NCBI RefSeq assembly: GCF_010906925.1
Contig: NZ_VTVE01000002.1
Span: forward strand, 186,001 to 250,000
DNA from: Pseudobutyrivibrio xylanivorans
Lineage (GTDB): Bacteria; Bacillota; Clostridia; Lachnospirales; Lachnospiraceae
Length of the DNA stretch: 64,000 nt
Direction: 5' to 3'
Numbering within the stretch: the stretch's first letter is position 1; the number at the start of each line of letters is the position of its first letter. Positions 8,483 through 16,733 of the stretch are shown here, in pieces. The notes under the pieces were generated by a model, which saw only the letters and a program-made list of their open reading frames with translations, did no database searches and was not told where the DNA came from. The translations under genes were made by a program, and so were the position numbers.

Positions 8483-8911
8483 TTACTTTGAAGCTTCTAA
8501 AGCTGAATTTATCAACTCCAATGATTCTAATACTTGCTTTTGCTTGTCTTTTGGTATGTTCCTGCAGATATCTGCAAACTTATCATCCATGGATTTTTCT
8601 ATTTTTTCAAAACGCTCACTGCCCATGTCGGTAAGGCTTAGTTCCACATATCTCCTGTCAATCTCCGACGGCTTACGAACTACATATCCTTTTTTTACCA
8701 AATCATCAACTGTTCGACTAACCCCGCTCTTATCCGAATGAAGTCTATCTGCAAGTTCTTTCAATGATATGCCTGGAGCTCGTCCTATTTCGACCAAGGC
8801 AAAGCACTGCTGCTTATTCACACTACAGCAACAACAATCCTCTGCATCGACACTGTCTAGAAGGAATTCCAGTTGTCTCACTTGTTCTCTAAAATTCTTT
8901 GAATAACTCAT
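8483..8911 (-). CDS. MarR family regulator with a four-cysteine cluster
   Basis: A 142-residue MarR protein with a winged helix at about 45-110 (ISLKELADRLHSDKSGVSRTVDDLVKKGYV). In the first dimerisation region residues 26-29 are four consecutive cysteines, followed by Cys36 (VNKQQCFALVEIG). Such clusters are unusual in MarR proteins and would suit thiol oxidation or metalloid sensing. It is the first gene of a four-gene operon (gaps 33, 14 and 10 bases), and a perfect 15-base dyad overlaps its promoter, so autoregulation is likely. Confidence 0.88.
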   Translation of the reverse strand: MSYSKNFREQVRQLEFLLDSVDAEDCCCCSVNKQQCFALVEIGRAPGISLKELADRLHSDKSGVSRTVDDLVKKGYVVRKPSEIDRRYVELSLTDMGSERFEKIEKSMDDKFADICRNIPKDKQKQVLESLELINSALEASK

Positions 8912-8939
8912 AACCTTCCTCCTTTAAAATGTTGAACTT

Positions 8940-8968
8940 ATTCTAACATAACTGTTGCATTTTGCAAC
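8940..8968 (-). promoter_or_regulatory. Promoter and MarR operator
   Basis: TTGCAA (8962-8967) and TAGAAT (8940-8945) are 16 bases apart on the minus strand. A perfect inverted repeat, GTTGCA-TTT-TGCAAC, at 8954-8968 covers the -35 box, where a bound MarR dimer would block RNA polymerase. Confidence 0.7.
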
Positions 8969-9014
8969 TATTTATTTTTGCATCTATTGAATTTCACAAC
9001 AAGTTATCAACAAT

Positions 9015-9042
9015 AAAAAAGGCCATGGACAACGCCATGGCC
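9015..9042 (-). terminator. Intrinsic terminator after the 118-residue protein gene
   Basis: Perfect arms GGCCATGG and CCATGGCC (9021-9042) are followed on the minus strand by six T. It differs from the terminator at 6548-6575 at two positions only. Confidence 0.9.
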
Positions 9043-9058
9043 TAAAATACATATTCAA

Positions 9059-9415
9059 TTATGCGAATGCATCTATTCTGCTGCCAACCATTCCGTAGGA
9101 ATTACCTACACCTGAATTATTATAGCTGGTCTTGATGGAAGAAAACTTAGCTGCTATGTCATTGAACTGGCTAGCTGTCTTTTTCTTCTCCTCAAGTATA
9201 GCTGTTGAATCGACAGGTCTGCTCTCATCTGGCTCCTCCACCCTAGCATTAGGGTACTGAACTGGAGCTGTACCTGTAACAGCTGCACCGCCCTTAACAG
9301 ATTCAGTGTTATATACATCAGAAAAACCTGCTGCATTTTCAACTGCATAGTTCATAGGCTGAACACTAGCTACTGGACTGTATGTAGTTAATCCGCTAAT
9401 TGGTGCTATAGCCAT
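9059..9415 (-). CDS. Small protein of unknown function
   Basis: A 118-residue protein with ATG at 9415 and a GGAGG ribosome site. I do not recognise the family. The N-terminus is Ala/Ser/Pro-rich without a signal peptide, then comes a Pro/Glu-rich linker (about 55-70) and a helix (about 75-95), with a Gly/Ser/Asn-rich tail. There are no cysteines. It has its own terminator and stands alone between the MarR operon and cstA. Small low-complexity cytosolic proteins of this kind recur in Lachnospiraceae, but no function is known to me. Confidence 0.6.
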   Translation of the reverse strand: MAIAPISGLTTYSPVASVQPMNYAVENAAGFSDVYNTESVKGGAAVTGTAPVQYPNARVEEPDESRPVDSTAILEEKKKTASQFNDIAAKFSSIKTSYNNSGVGNSYGMVGSRIDAFA

Positions 9416-9541
9416 ATCCTACCTCCATCGAAAGTGTAAATATATAATAACACATTCGTCTCAGATATGGACTAAAATCACAAATTTTTCAGTGATACTC
9501 AAAGATTGGTTTTTCGACCTTTTTTGCCCTACTTTTTCATA

Positions 9542-11008
9542 TTATACATGATGCATCATTTTCATATGTGGAACAGCATCATGCTGCTTTTGAGTTGCTC
9601 TAATAAATAATCCAAGGAAAACAGCTGCTGCAATTATTCCTACTGGATATGCCACTGTCGTTGCAAGATTCAAACACTCTGGTGCGCAGAAGAAATATGT
9701 CACTGAAACCGCCGACATAAATGTAGCTGGAACTGCAGTGAGCCAATAATTCTTAGCATTTTTATATAAGTACATAGATGCTGTCCAAAGAGCTATCATT
9801 GCAAGTGTCTGATTTGACCAGCTGAAGTATCTCCAAATAACACCATAATTTAACTGGCTAATAAGTGCTCCTGCTGCAAGAAGTGGAACACAAATGTATA
9901 GACGACTGTGATATGGCTTCTGGTCAATCTTGAACCAATCTGCAATTACAAGTCTTGCTGATCTAAATGCTGTATCACCTGATGTAATAGGACATGCAAT
10001 AACGCCAAGCATTGCAAGGACTATTCCAAATCCACCCATCGTCTTTGTACAGATATCATATACGCAAGTAGCCTGACCATTTGCAAGCATCTCAGTCAAT
10101 CCTGTGGTAAGGCCACCAGTTTTTGCATAGATAGCACTACCTGCCGCAGCCCAAATAAGAGCGATGATTCCTTCGCTTACCATTGCCCCGTAAAATACCA
10201 TGTGACTTTCTTTTTCTGTCTCACAGCAACGAGCCATAAGCGGTGACTGAGTTGCATGGAATCCTGAAATTGCACCGCAGGCAACTGATACAAACATCAT
10301 TGGCCAAATAGGTGTATTTGCTGGATGTAAATTAGCTAACTGAATTTCTGGAATAGTATATCCATGTGTAAATATACCTACAGCAACGCCTATAGCCATC
10401 ACTATAAGGCAGATACCAAATACTGGATATAACTTTCCGATGATTTTATCGATTGGAATAAATGTGGCAATGAAATAGTAAATCAAAATAATTGCCAACC
10501 AGAAGTATGTGTTAGTAAGAAGGCCTGTGCCACCTTGATTTCCAATTAAAAGAGAAATAAGACCTGCAGGACCTACTGCAAACACAGTACCAACCATAAC
10601 AAGAAGAACTACGCTAAACACACGCATTACTGTCTTCATGATATTTCCAAGGTACAATCCTGTCAGCTCTGATACGCTGGCACCGTCATGACGCATGCTC
10701 ATGAATCCTACAGAAAAATCATGAACGCCTCCAGCTAAAATAGTACCCAGTGTAATCCACAGGAATACTGATGTACCCCACTGTGCTCCGGCCAAGGCAC
10801 CGTAGATTGGGCCAAGTCCTGCGATGTTAAGAAGTTGAATCAAAAACAGTTTCCATTTCGGCATTACTACGAAGTCCACACCATCATTAATCCGCACTGC
10901 TGGTGTCTGCCTGTCATCTGGACCGTAGATTCTCTCTACCACCTTTCCATAGACGAAATACCCACCAATAAGTACCGCCAAGCAAATAACAAAACTAATC
11001 ATATACAT
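9542..11008 (-). CDS. cstA: CstA family carbon-starvation / pyruvate-type transporter
   Basis: A 488-residue integral membrane protein with about 14 predicted helices. The N-terminal half has the CstA family pattern: GPDDRQTPA near 34, NIAGLGPIYGALAGAQWG near 62-79, and GGVHDFSVGFMSMRHDGASV near 93-112. It is shorter than E. coli CstA (about 700), as in many Firmicutes. E. coli members CstA and BtsT import peptides and pyruvate. The next gene upstream is a LytS-type membrane sensor with a LytTR output, matching the BtsSR/BtsT logic, so pyruvate is a reasonable guess. GGGGG lies 4 bases before the ATG. Confidence 0.9.
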   Translation of the reverse strand: MYMISFVICLAVLIGGYFVYGKVVERIYGPDDRQTPAVRINDGVDFVVMPKWKLFLIQLLNIAGLGPIYGALAGAQWGTSVFLWITLGTILAGGVHDFSVGFMSMRHDGASVSELTGLYLGNIMKTVMRVFSVVLLVMVGTVFAVGPAGLISLLIGNQGGTGLLTNTYFWLAIILIYYFIATFIPIDKIIGKLYPVFGICLIVMAIGVAVGIFTHGYTIPEIQLANLHPANTPIWPMMFVSVACGAISGFHATQSPLMARCCETEKESHMVFYGAMVSEGIIALIWAAAGSAIYAKTGGLTTGLTEMLANGQATCVYDICTKTMGGFGIVLAMLGVIACPITSGDTAFRSARLVIADWFKIDQKPYHSRLYICVPLLAAGALISQLNYGVIWRYFSWSNQTLAMIALWTASMYLYKNAKNYWLTAVPATFMSAVSVTYFFCAPECLNLATTVAYPVGIIAAAVFLGLFIRATQKQHDAVPHMKMMHHV

Positions 11009-11059
11009 TTACCCCCAATACATTTATTTGTCCTCTCCTAAGGACATCTCTTAATTTGG

Positions 11060-11088
11060 AGTATAGTATCTAAATATAGCTCTAACAA
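11060..11088 (-). promoter_or_regulatory. Promoter of cstA
   Basis: TTGTTA (11083-11088) and TATACT (11060-11065) are 17 bases apart on the minus strand, about 50 bases before the cstA start. I see no convincing pair of LytTR half-sites in this gap; a small dyad TGTCCT...AGGACA (11031-11046) lies in the leader. Confidence 0.55.
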
Positions 11089-11124
11089 TGCATACGGACT
11101 CAAATGCTAAAAATAGGTACTGTT

Positions 11125-12135
11125 TTACATGCTATAATAATCCTTTATTTCGTGTATCACCTTTCGACTTATAGGAATAATAGTGTGATTCTCGTCCTTC
11201 ATACAAAGGGCGTATCCATTATTGGCATCTGGCTGCAGGGACTCACCCTTAGTTAAATTAGCAATATAGCTCCTATGAATTCTCACAAATGTATTATCCC
11301 CAGAATCTAATTTCTTTTCCCATTCAACAAGAGGCTCATTACTATAAAATGATTTATCCTTACAGTAAACCTTAGCTCCTTTATGAATTGCCTCTATGTA
11401 GTAAATATTATCTGCCTCCACCAGCTCTGTATGGTCTCCAGCCTGCAGCCCAAAAGGTCCCACTTTCGGCTTTGCCTTAGACTTTTCTATCAAGTCGTTA
11501 TTAAGTATCTCAAGTCGCTCATTGTCCGCCTCAAGCATCTGCATCATATACACGTCCTTAAAAATAGAAAAGAACAAAAGCATTCCAATGGAATTAATAA
11601 TAACCATTGGCACCGTCAACGTCTTTACGATATCCACAGCCAATGCAAAAGGCTTAACAAATATCAACAAATTCACCATATGGACAGCCTCCGCTGCAGC
11701 TGTAATCAAAAGAAGCTCCGTCCATCTCAGTGTATGATTTTTCTTCTTCAAAAACTGATAAATCCCCGCTGCAAAAAAACCTTCTAGCAATGTAGAAAAA
11801 GCACACGCAAATGTAGTAACCCCATGAGGATCAAACAAAAATCTATGCACCGCTCCAATAACGCCAGCGGTAATCCCCACAATAGGACCGCAAAGCAGAC
11901 CTCCTGCCAGCACACCTAACACCCTAGTATTTGGAATAGCTCCTTGCACCACACCGCCAGTACATGTGGACACAATGCAAAAGCCCCCAAAAATAGCACC
12001 TAGCACAAACCGTCCAACTTTCGCCTGGCCACCCTCATCGCACAGCGTATGCTCCACCAGAGGAATCTTTGTCAGCGTAATAGCTATCAATACCAAAAGC
12101 CCAATATTTATGACCATGTTATAACATAATTCCAT
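11125..12135 (-). CDS. One-component membrane sensor: LytS-type 5TM domain fused to LytTR DNA-binding domain
   Basis: From ATG 12135 (AGGGGG ribosome site; a longer frame opens at 12189 without one) this is 336 residues. Residues 1-195 hold six or so hydrophobic helices with the 5TMR_LYT hallmark NTRVLGVLAGGLLCGPIVG; a short coiled coil follows (about 203-220), then a LytTR DNA-binding domain (about 232-334, with VEADNIYYIEAIHKGAKVYC and FVRIHRSYIANL). Usual LytS proteins carry GAF and histidine kinase domains instead and signal to a separate LytR. Here sensor and DNA binding are in one chain. It probably controls cstA just downstream. Confidence 0.88.
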   Translation of the reverse strand: MELCYNMVINIGLLVLIAITLTKIPLVEHTLCDEGGQAKVGRFVLGAIFGGFCIVSTCTGGVVQGAIPNTRVLGVLAGGLLCGPIVGITAGVIGAVHRFLFDPHGVTTFACAFSTLLEGFFAAGIYQFLKKKNHTLRWTELLLITAAAEAVHMVNLLIFVKPFALAVDIVKTLTVPMVIINSIGMLLFFSIFKDVYMMQMLEADNERLEILNNDLIEKSKAKPKVGPFGLQAGDHTELVEADNIYYIEAIHKGAKVYCKDKSFYSNEPLVEWEKKLDSGDNTFVRIHRSYIANLTKGESLQPDANNGYALCMKDENHTIIPISRKVIHEIKDYYSM

Positions 12136-12220
12136 AAACAACCCCCTTTTACCTAATCTAATTTTACGTCCCCATGCCACAAGTTGCAAGAAAGTGTGTT
12201 ACTATGCTTGGGCCAATTAC

Positions 12221-12256
12221 AAAAAAAGAGAGAACCGAATACTCGATTCTCTCTCG
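12221..12256 (-). terminator. Terminator of the suf operon
   Basis: A 12-base stem with one mismatch (AGAGAGAA...TTCTCTCT, 12227-12254) and a 4-base loop is followed by seven T on the minus strand. It lies right after the SufB/D stop. Confidence 0.9.
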
Positions 12257-12268
12257 GATTAACTTATA

Positions 12269-13192
12269 TTATCTGAGGAAGCCTGCTACAATCTGCTCCT
12301 CCGCTTCTTCTTCGGTGAGTCCAAGGGACATAAGCTTGATTAGCTGGTCACCGGCGATTTTTCCGATGGCTGCCTCGTGGATAAGGGCTGCGTCAACGTT
12401 TTTAGCGTCAAGCTTAGGTATTGCCACAACGTGTGCGTTGCCCATGATGATTGCGTCGCAGGCAGCGTGTCCGTTGCATGCGCAGTCGCCTTCGATGGAT
12501 ACTTCAAAGATTTGCTCTGAATCATCCTTTGCAACTGAACGTGATACAACATCAGCGCTAGAGCCTTCACCCTGGAGCAAAACTTTGTAGTCAGATGTGG
12601 CTGACTGTGAGCCGTGAGTCATAAGTGCCTCGTGAATTAAGAGAGTAGCTCCTTCTTTAAGCTCAGCAAGGTTGGTACGTATTGTAGAGTCAACGCCCTT
12701 AATCTGTACCATTTCCATCTCTACGTAGCTGCCCTCTTCCTGATATACGTTAGTAACTGGGTTGAGGATACGGGCTCCCTTGCCGTCGCCCTCACCGTAG
12801 TGCTTTTCTACGTACTTGATTTTGGCATTTTTGCCAACGTGGAATGTATGGATACCGTCGTGCTGAGAGTCTTGGTCGCCACAGTTTGAGATACCACAAC
12901 CTGCTACGATAGTTACGTCAGCATCTTCTCCGATGTAAAAGTCGTTGTATACCATATCCTTAAGTCCACTCTCTGTAAGGACTACAGGAATGTGTACGCT
13001 CTCGCCCTTTGTGCCTGGCTTGATAATGATGTCGATGCCTGGCTTGTCCTCCTTGGTGACAATGTCGATGTTGGCAGTTGTGTTTCTGCCGGCGCTGGCA
13101 CCATTGGAACGGATATTGTATGCTCCCTGAGGAATGCCATCTAGATCAGCAACCTCATGTAAAATATTCTTCTGAATTGCATCAAGAGTCAT
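12269..13192 (-). CDS. sufB: SufB/SufD family Fe-S cluster scaffold protein
   Basis: A 307-residue SufBD-core protein, much shorter than SufB (about 470) or SufD (about 420), and lacking their long N-terminal regions. The core beta-helix ends with the family segment CACNGHAACDAI (about 235-246), then LIHEAAIGKIAGDQLIKLMSLGLTEEEAEEQIVAGF. It should assemble Fe-S clusters with SufC. The start overlaps the sufC stop by one base (TAATG), so translation is coupled. No sufS, sufU or sufD is next to it, so this is a two-gene minimal SUF-like operon, and sulfur must come from elsewhere. Confidence 0.9.
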   Translation of the reverse strand: MTLDAIQKNILHEVADLDGIPQGAYNIRSNGASAGRNTTANIDIVTKEDKPGIDIIIKPGTKGESVHIPVVLTESGLKDMVYNDFYIGEDADVTIVAGCGISNCGDQDSQHDGIHTFHVGKNAKIKYVEKHYGEGDGKGARILNPVTNVYQEEGSYVEMEMVQIKGVDSTIRTNLAELKEGATLLIHEALMTHGSQSATSDYKVLLQGEGSSADVVSRSVAKDDSEQIFEVSIEGDCACNGHAACDAIIMGNAHVVAIPKLDAKNVDAALIHEAAIGKIAGDQLIKLMSLGLTEEEAEEQIVAGFLR

Positions 13193-13932
13193 TACTGATC
13201 ACCTCCTAACTTCTCGCAGGCAATATTTGCTGCTGCAGATGTACCAAGAAGTCCTGGAAGAATCTCATCTTTTGGCCCTTTTGCCTTAACCTTGCCATTT
13301 TCAATAACTACGATTTCGTCGGCAATGTTAAGTATGCGCTCCTGGTGAGAAATAACGATAATAGTACCGTTGATTGTCTGGCGCATGTTCTCAAATACTT
13401 TTATTAAATTCTGGAAACTCCAAAGGTCGATACCTGCCTCTGGCTCATCAAAAATTGAAAGCTTTGTTCCACGAGCTAATACTGTGGCGATTTCAATTCT
13501 CTTGAGCTCTCCACCTGAAAGTGAAGAATTCACCTCGCGCTCAACATAATCCTTAGCGCAAAGTCCAACCTTTGAAAGATACTCGCATGCTGCTGCAACC
13601 GATATGTGCTTGCCTGCTGCAAGTCTGAGCAAATCGATTACACGAATGCCCTTGAAGTGAACTGGTGCCTGGAAAGCAAAACTGATTCCCATTTTTGCAC
13701 GCTCTGTAATATTCTTCTCAGAGATATCCACACCATCTAAAATAATCTGGCCAGATGTCAACTGATTAACGCCCATTATGAGCTTTGCCAATGTGGACTT
13801 ACCTCCACCATTTGGACCGGTGATGACTATAAACTTGCCATCTTCTACCGTAAGGTCAAGACCGTCGATGATTTCTTTTGTAGAATCACCCTCATCATCG
13901 ACCCTATAAGTAAGGTTCTTGATTTCAAGCAT
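13192..13932 (-). CDS. sufC: Fe-S cluster assembly ATPase SufC
   Basis: A 246-residue ABC ATPase of normal SufC length: Walker A GPNGGGKST (about 39-47), signature SSLSGGELKRIEIA (about 142-155) and Walker B LSIFDEPEAGIDLWSF, whose EAGIDLWSF continuation is typical of SufC. It is a soluble partner of the SufB/D scaffold encoded next. It is the first gene of a two-gene unit, with a structured leader upstream (13973-14010). Confidence 0.95.
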   Translation of the reverse strand: MLEIKNLTYRVDDEGDSTKEIIDGLDLTVEDGKFIVITGPNGGGKSTLAKLIMGVNQLTSGQIILDGVDISEKNITERAKMGISFAFQAPVHFKGIRVIDLLRLAAGKHISVAAACEYLSKVGLCAKDYVEREVNSSLSGGELKRIEIATVLARGTKLSIFDEPEAGIDLWSFQNLIKVFENMRQTINGTIIVISHQERILNIADEIVVIENGKVKAKGPKDEILPGLLGTSAAANIACEKLGGDQ

Positions 13933-13972
13933 ATTTAATTACTCCTCTAACAAAACAAAAAACTATAGTATT

Positions 13973-14010
13973 AAAAAATAGGGGTCATCGTGCCAGCGAT
14001 ATTACCCTAT
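13973..14010 (-). promoter_or_regulatory. Terminator-like hairpin in the sufC leader, possible attenuator
   Basis: On the minus strand ATAGGG and CCCTAT close a stem with an inner ATCG/CGAT pair, followed at once by six T, so it has intrinsic-terminator form. It lies 41 bases before sufC. A perfect TATAAT at 14037-14042 (with a poor -35) would start transcription about 20 bases upstream, so the hairpin would be in the leader RNA. A second terminator for the preceding gene, which already has one at 14084-14114, is the alternative. Confidence 0.5.
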
Positions 14011-14083
14011 AAACATTAGGTCTTTTAAGTTGCTATATTATAATAACATTATTTTTTCAAAAGAAAAGGACAAAGGGCCAAAG

Positions 14084-14114
14084 AAAAAAGCTACTGAGAA
14101 ATCTTCTCAGTAGC
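14084..14114 (-). terminator. Terminator of the SGNH hydrolase gene
   Basis: An 11-base perfect stem (GCTACTGAGAA/TTCTCAGTAGC) with a 3-base loop is followed by six T on the minus strand. Confidence 0.9.
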
Positions 14115-14131
14115 CTGTATAATCTAGCTTT

Positions 14132-14944
14132 TTAATACGCTGGTACTGGCTCTTGTGGTACTACAGCAACCTCAGGTGTAGGCTGTGTAGCTGCAAGTGC
14201 TGCCGCGTATGCTTTTTCAGTTTTGTCAGCTAAGATTCCCTGACCAATAAGACTGTAAATTGTCTTATAAGTGCCTCGCGAATAATGAATTCCGTCGCTT
14301 GATGAAACCTTGCCAAGGACCTGTGAATATGTGTCAATGTAAGTAACATTGGCGCTAAGTCCCGATTTCATTTTTGAGTTCCATGACTCAATTACTGAAT
14401 TAGTAATTCCTGGATATGAGCTTGTCTCAAATGCCATTGGGTTAACTGATACGTAATATACGCTTGCTCCAAGAGCTGTCCAGTTAGCTGCCTTTTCATT
14501 GATATATGATGTGTACTTGCTTGTGTATGAAAGGCTTCGTACATCGTTGACACCCATTAGAATAACTACGTCAGTGTTGGAATTAATGTTGGCCTCTACC
14601 TGTGGTACGCCAGTGCTCTTCATCCACGAATATCCCATTCCGATTTTGGCTGACCAGATATTGCCATTTTTTCCTACAGCGCTCTTCATACCCACTGTTC
14701 TGGAATCACCGATTAAAACCAATTGTCTGGTAGCCTGTGCCACGCTCACCTCTGCTGCTGTCTGATTGTAAAGCTGTGCTTCTGGTGAAACATATTCTGT
14801 TGGAACTGCCTCTGCTGGTGCAACCTCTGTAACAGGTGCAGCCTCTGTAACAGGTGCAGCCTCTTCAGCATTAACAATCATTCTCGGCATCAAACAAACA
14901 AATGCCAATGCTAATGCCATAATACCCTTAGTTTTCTTACACAT
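14132..14944 (-). CDS. Secreted SGNH/GDSL-type hydrolase
   Basis: A 270-residue protein. Residues 1-26 are a signal peptide (KKTKG, then a hydrophobic stretch, cleavage near VNA-EE). A Pro/Thr/Glu linker with APVTE repeats (about 29-50) follows, then the SGNH fold: block I LVLIGDSRTVGM with Ser81, block III GVNDVRS (Asn about 133) and block V DGIHYS with the Asp-x-x-His pair (about 217-220). Such enzymes deacylate cell-wall or polysaccharide substrates; the target is unknown. No LPXTG or membrane anchor is visible at the C-terminus. Confidence 0.85.
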   Translation of the reverse strand: MCKKTKGIMALALAFVCLMPRMIVNAEEAAPVTEAAPVTEVAPAEAVPTEYVSPEAQLYNQTAAEVSVAQATRQLVLIGDSRTVGMKSAVGKNGNIWSAKIGMGYSWMKSTGVPQVEANINSNTDVVILMGVNDVRSLSYTSKYTSYINEKAANWTALGASVYYVSVNPMAFETSSYPGITNSVIESWNSKMKSGLSANVTYIDTYSQVLGKVSSSDGIHYSRGTYKTIYSLIGQGILADKTEKAYAAALAATQPTPEVAVVPQEPVPAY

Positions 14945-15065
14945 AAAAATAGTTCCCTCTTGTGTATAACCAAAAATCTATTGCATTCTATTACAAGTTT
15001 GTGTCTAAATTGTGACGAGCAAACTATTTTCATTATTTTACACATTTTGATAAAAAATGCAAATT

Positions 15066-15701
15066 TTAATTTTTCAAATAGAAAATTGCCAGCTGTGTAC
15101 GGTCTCTAAGCTCCAGTTTTTCAAGGATTGTAGACAGATAGTTTCTCACTGTTCCCTCTGACAAAAAGAGCTTTTGGGCAATCTCTTTGTTTGAAAATCC
15201 CTCCGCCACTAGTTGAATAACTTCGTATTCCTTTTCAGTAATATCTTTTTCCTGATAGTTAAATCCTCCAGGATTGTCAGCTTTATTCATTAATGCAGGA
15301 AGCTTGTCCACAATGGCTCCTCCAAAAACACTCTGCCCATCAATAGCCGCATGCAAGGCAACTGGTAGTGATTTGTAATCCTGCTTTAAAAGATATCCCT
15401 TAACTCCAAGCTTGAGGGCCTTCACTATGTACTCATCATCTGAAAATGTTGTCAAAAACAAAATAGTGGCATCTGGATGTTTCCCAAGAATCACCTCTGC
15501 TGCCTCCAGTCCATTCATATCAGCCATGCGAATGTCCATAAGCAAAATATCTGGCGTCAGCTCATCATAGAGCTTCACTGCTTCTTTTCCACTATTTCCT
15601 TTGCCCACTACTTGAAAATCTTCCTCAGCGGAAATAATCATCTCCAGGGACATTGTTATGAGCTCATCATCGTCGATAAGTAAAATTCTTTTCTTGTCCA
15701 T
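15066..15701 (-). CDS. NarL/FixJ family response regulator
   Basis: A 211-residue two-domain regulator: receiver domain 1-120 with phosphoacceptor Asp56 (DILLMDIRM), acidic pocket LIDDDE and conserved Thr and Lys later in the domain, then a LuxR-type helix-turn-helix at about 148-208 (EVIQLVAEGFSNKEIAQKLFLSEGTVRNYLSTIL). I start at ATG 15701, which has GGGAG five bases upstream; a GTG at 15713 lacks a ribosome site. It is the last gene of a five-gene operon with its kinase and an ABC exporter. Confidence 0.93.
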   Translation of the reverse strand: MDKKRILLIDDDELITMSLEMIISAEEDFQVVGKGNSGKEAVKLYDELTPDILLMDIRMADMNGLEAAEVILGKHPDATILFLTTFSDDEYIVKALKLGVKGYLLKQDYKSLPVALHAAIDGQSVFGGAIVDKLPALMNKADNPGGFNYQEKDITEKEYEVIQLVAEGFSNKEIAQKLFLSEGTVRNYLSTILEKLELRDRTQLAIFYLKN

Positions 15702-15716
15702 ATTTTCTCCCACATA

Positions 15717-16733
15717 TTAATTCTTACCACCAAATGGTAGTCTGGCATACACCGTAAATCCCTCATCAGTATAAAAGTACGCATCGCCACCTATTGACCT
15801 GGCTCTATTGCTAATGTTGTTAAGACCTATTCCCTCGTAATCATCTGTCTGTAGCTTTCTCTTAGTCTCTTCAGGTACTGTACCATTGTCAGTTATCGAC
15901 AAGGTACAAAAGCTATAATTCTGCTGCATGATTATCGATACTGTATCGCCATTTGAATGCTTTAAAATATTGGTCACTGCCTCTTTTAAAATACCAATCA
16001 AAGACAATTTTATATTAGTAGGAATTGCTTCGTCTAAATCCAAATCCGTATTTACGGTAAAGTTTTTCAACTCTCCTATTATTTCCTCAAAATTCTTTTT
16101 TAAGTCAATTGAATCATCATGTAAATCATGAACTGAAGAGCGCATTTTTGCCATGGATTCATCCAGAGTGTCTGCCAGCATCTTCAGCTGTGGCTCTAGG
16201 GTTTCGTCCTTGTTGACTGTAGTGATGGCTCCCAATAATAGGATTGCTCGTGAAAGTAAGTGTCCCACATTATCATGTATTTCTCTAGCAATTCTATTTC
16301 GCTCTGCAAGTGTAGCCAGATGTACCTGCTGGTCCTGTTCCATCATAAGTCGGCGGTTTTTGTTTTCCAAAACATTCTCAAGTTCTCTGCTGTCATCCTT
16401 GGTCTTGTTTAACATTTCCTGATAATGAGTCATTCTGCTATATAAAACCAGGGCAGCTCCTGTTAACCCTGCAAGAATCACAACTGCCCACATCATAAGA
16501 TACTTGCTAGGACTAGCGCTTTCACTCCATTTTACCAAGGCTATTTCCGTATACAAAAATGGGATTGCAGTCAGACAAATATATATATATTTATTTTTGA
16601 ACAAAAGACTAACTTCCATAAATAAAAAAATGCAAATAGACACTACAACCGAAGTGGTTGTAATGCCTTTTGCATTGGTAATTAAAGTTAATCCGATAGC
16701 TGCCAATAAGCGAACTATTACATCAAATAGCAT
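15717..16733 (-). CDS. Sensor histidine kinase, HPK7 (NarX/DesK-like) type
   Basis: A 338-residue membrane kinase. The N-terminal part (about 1-100) contains four predicted helices with very short loops, so it probably senses at or in the membrane. A coiled coil precedes the H-box RIAREIHDNVGHLLS (about 143-157), and the ATPase domain has an N-box LKEAVTNILKHSNG (about 251-264) and GIGLNNI. The start ATG overlaps the preceding permease gene by 11 bases and has AAGGA upstream. Its partner is the NarL-type regulator 15 bases downstream. Confidence 0.92.
   Translation of the reverse strand: MLFDVIVRLLAAIGLTLITNAKGITTTSVVVSICIFLFMEVSLLFKNKYIYICLTAIPFLYTEIALVKWSESASPSKYLMMWAVVILAGLTGAALVLYSRMTHYQEMLNKTKDDSRELENVLENKNRRLMMEQDQQVHLATLAERNRIAREIHDNVGHLLSRAILLLGAITTVNKDETLEPQLKMLADTLDESMAKMRSSVHDLHDDSIDLKKNFEEIIGELKNFTVNTDLDLDEAIPTNIKLSLIGILKEAVTNILKHSNGDTVSIIMQQNYSFCTLSITDNGTVPEETKRKLQTDDYEGIGLNNISNRARSIGGDAYFYTDEGFTVYARLPFGGKN

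Noticed and set aside
9422-9541. Flagellar-type (sigma D) promoter for the 118-residue protein
   Set aside because: No TAAA-N15-GCCGATAT match was found; the gap is A/T-rich without a convincing promoter.
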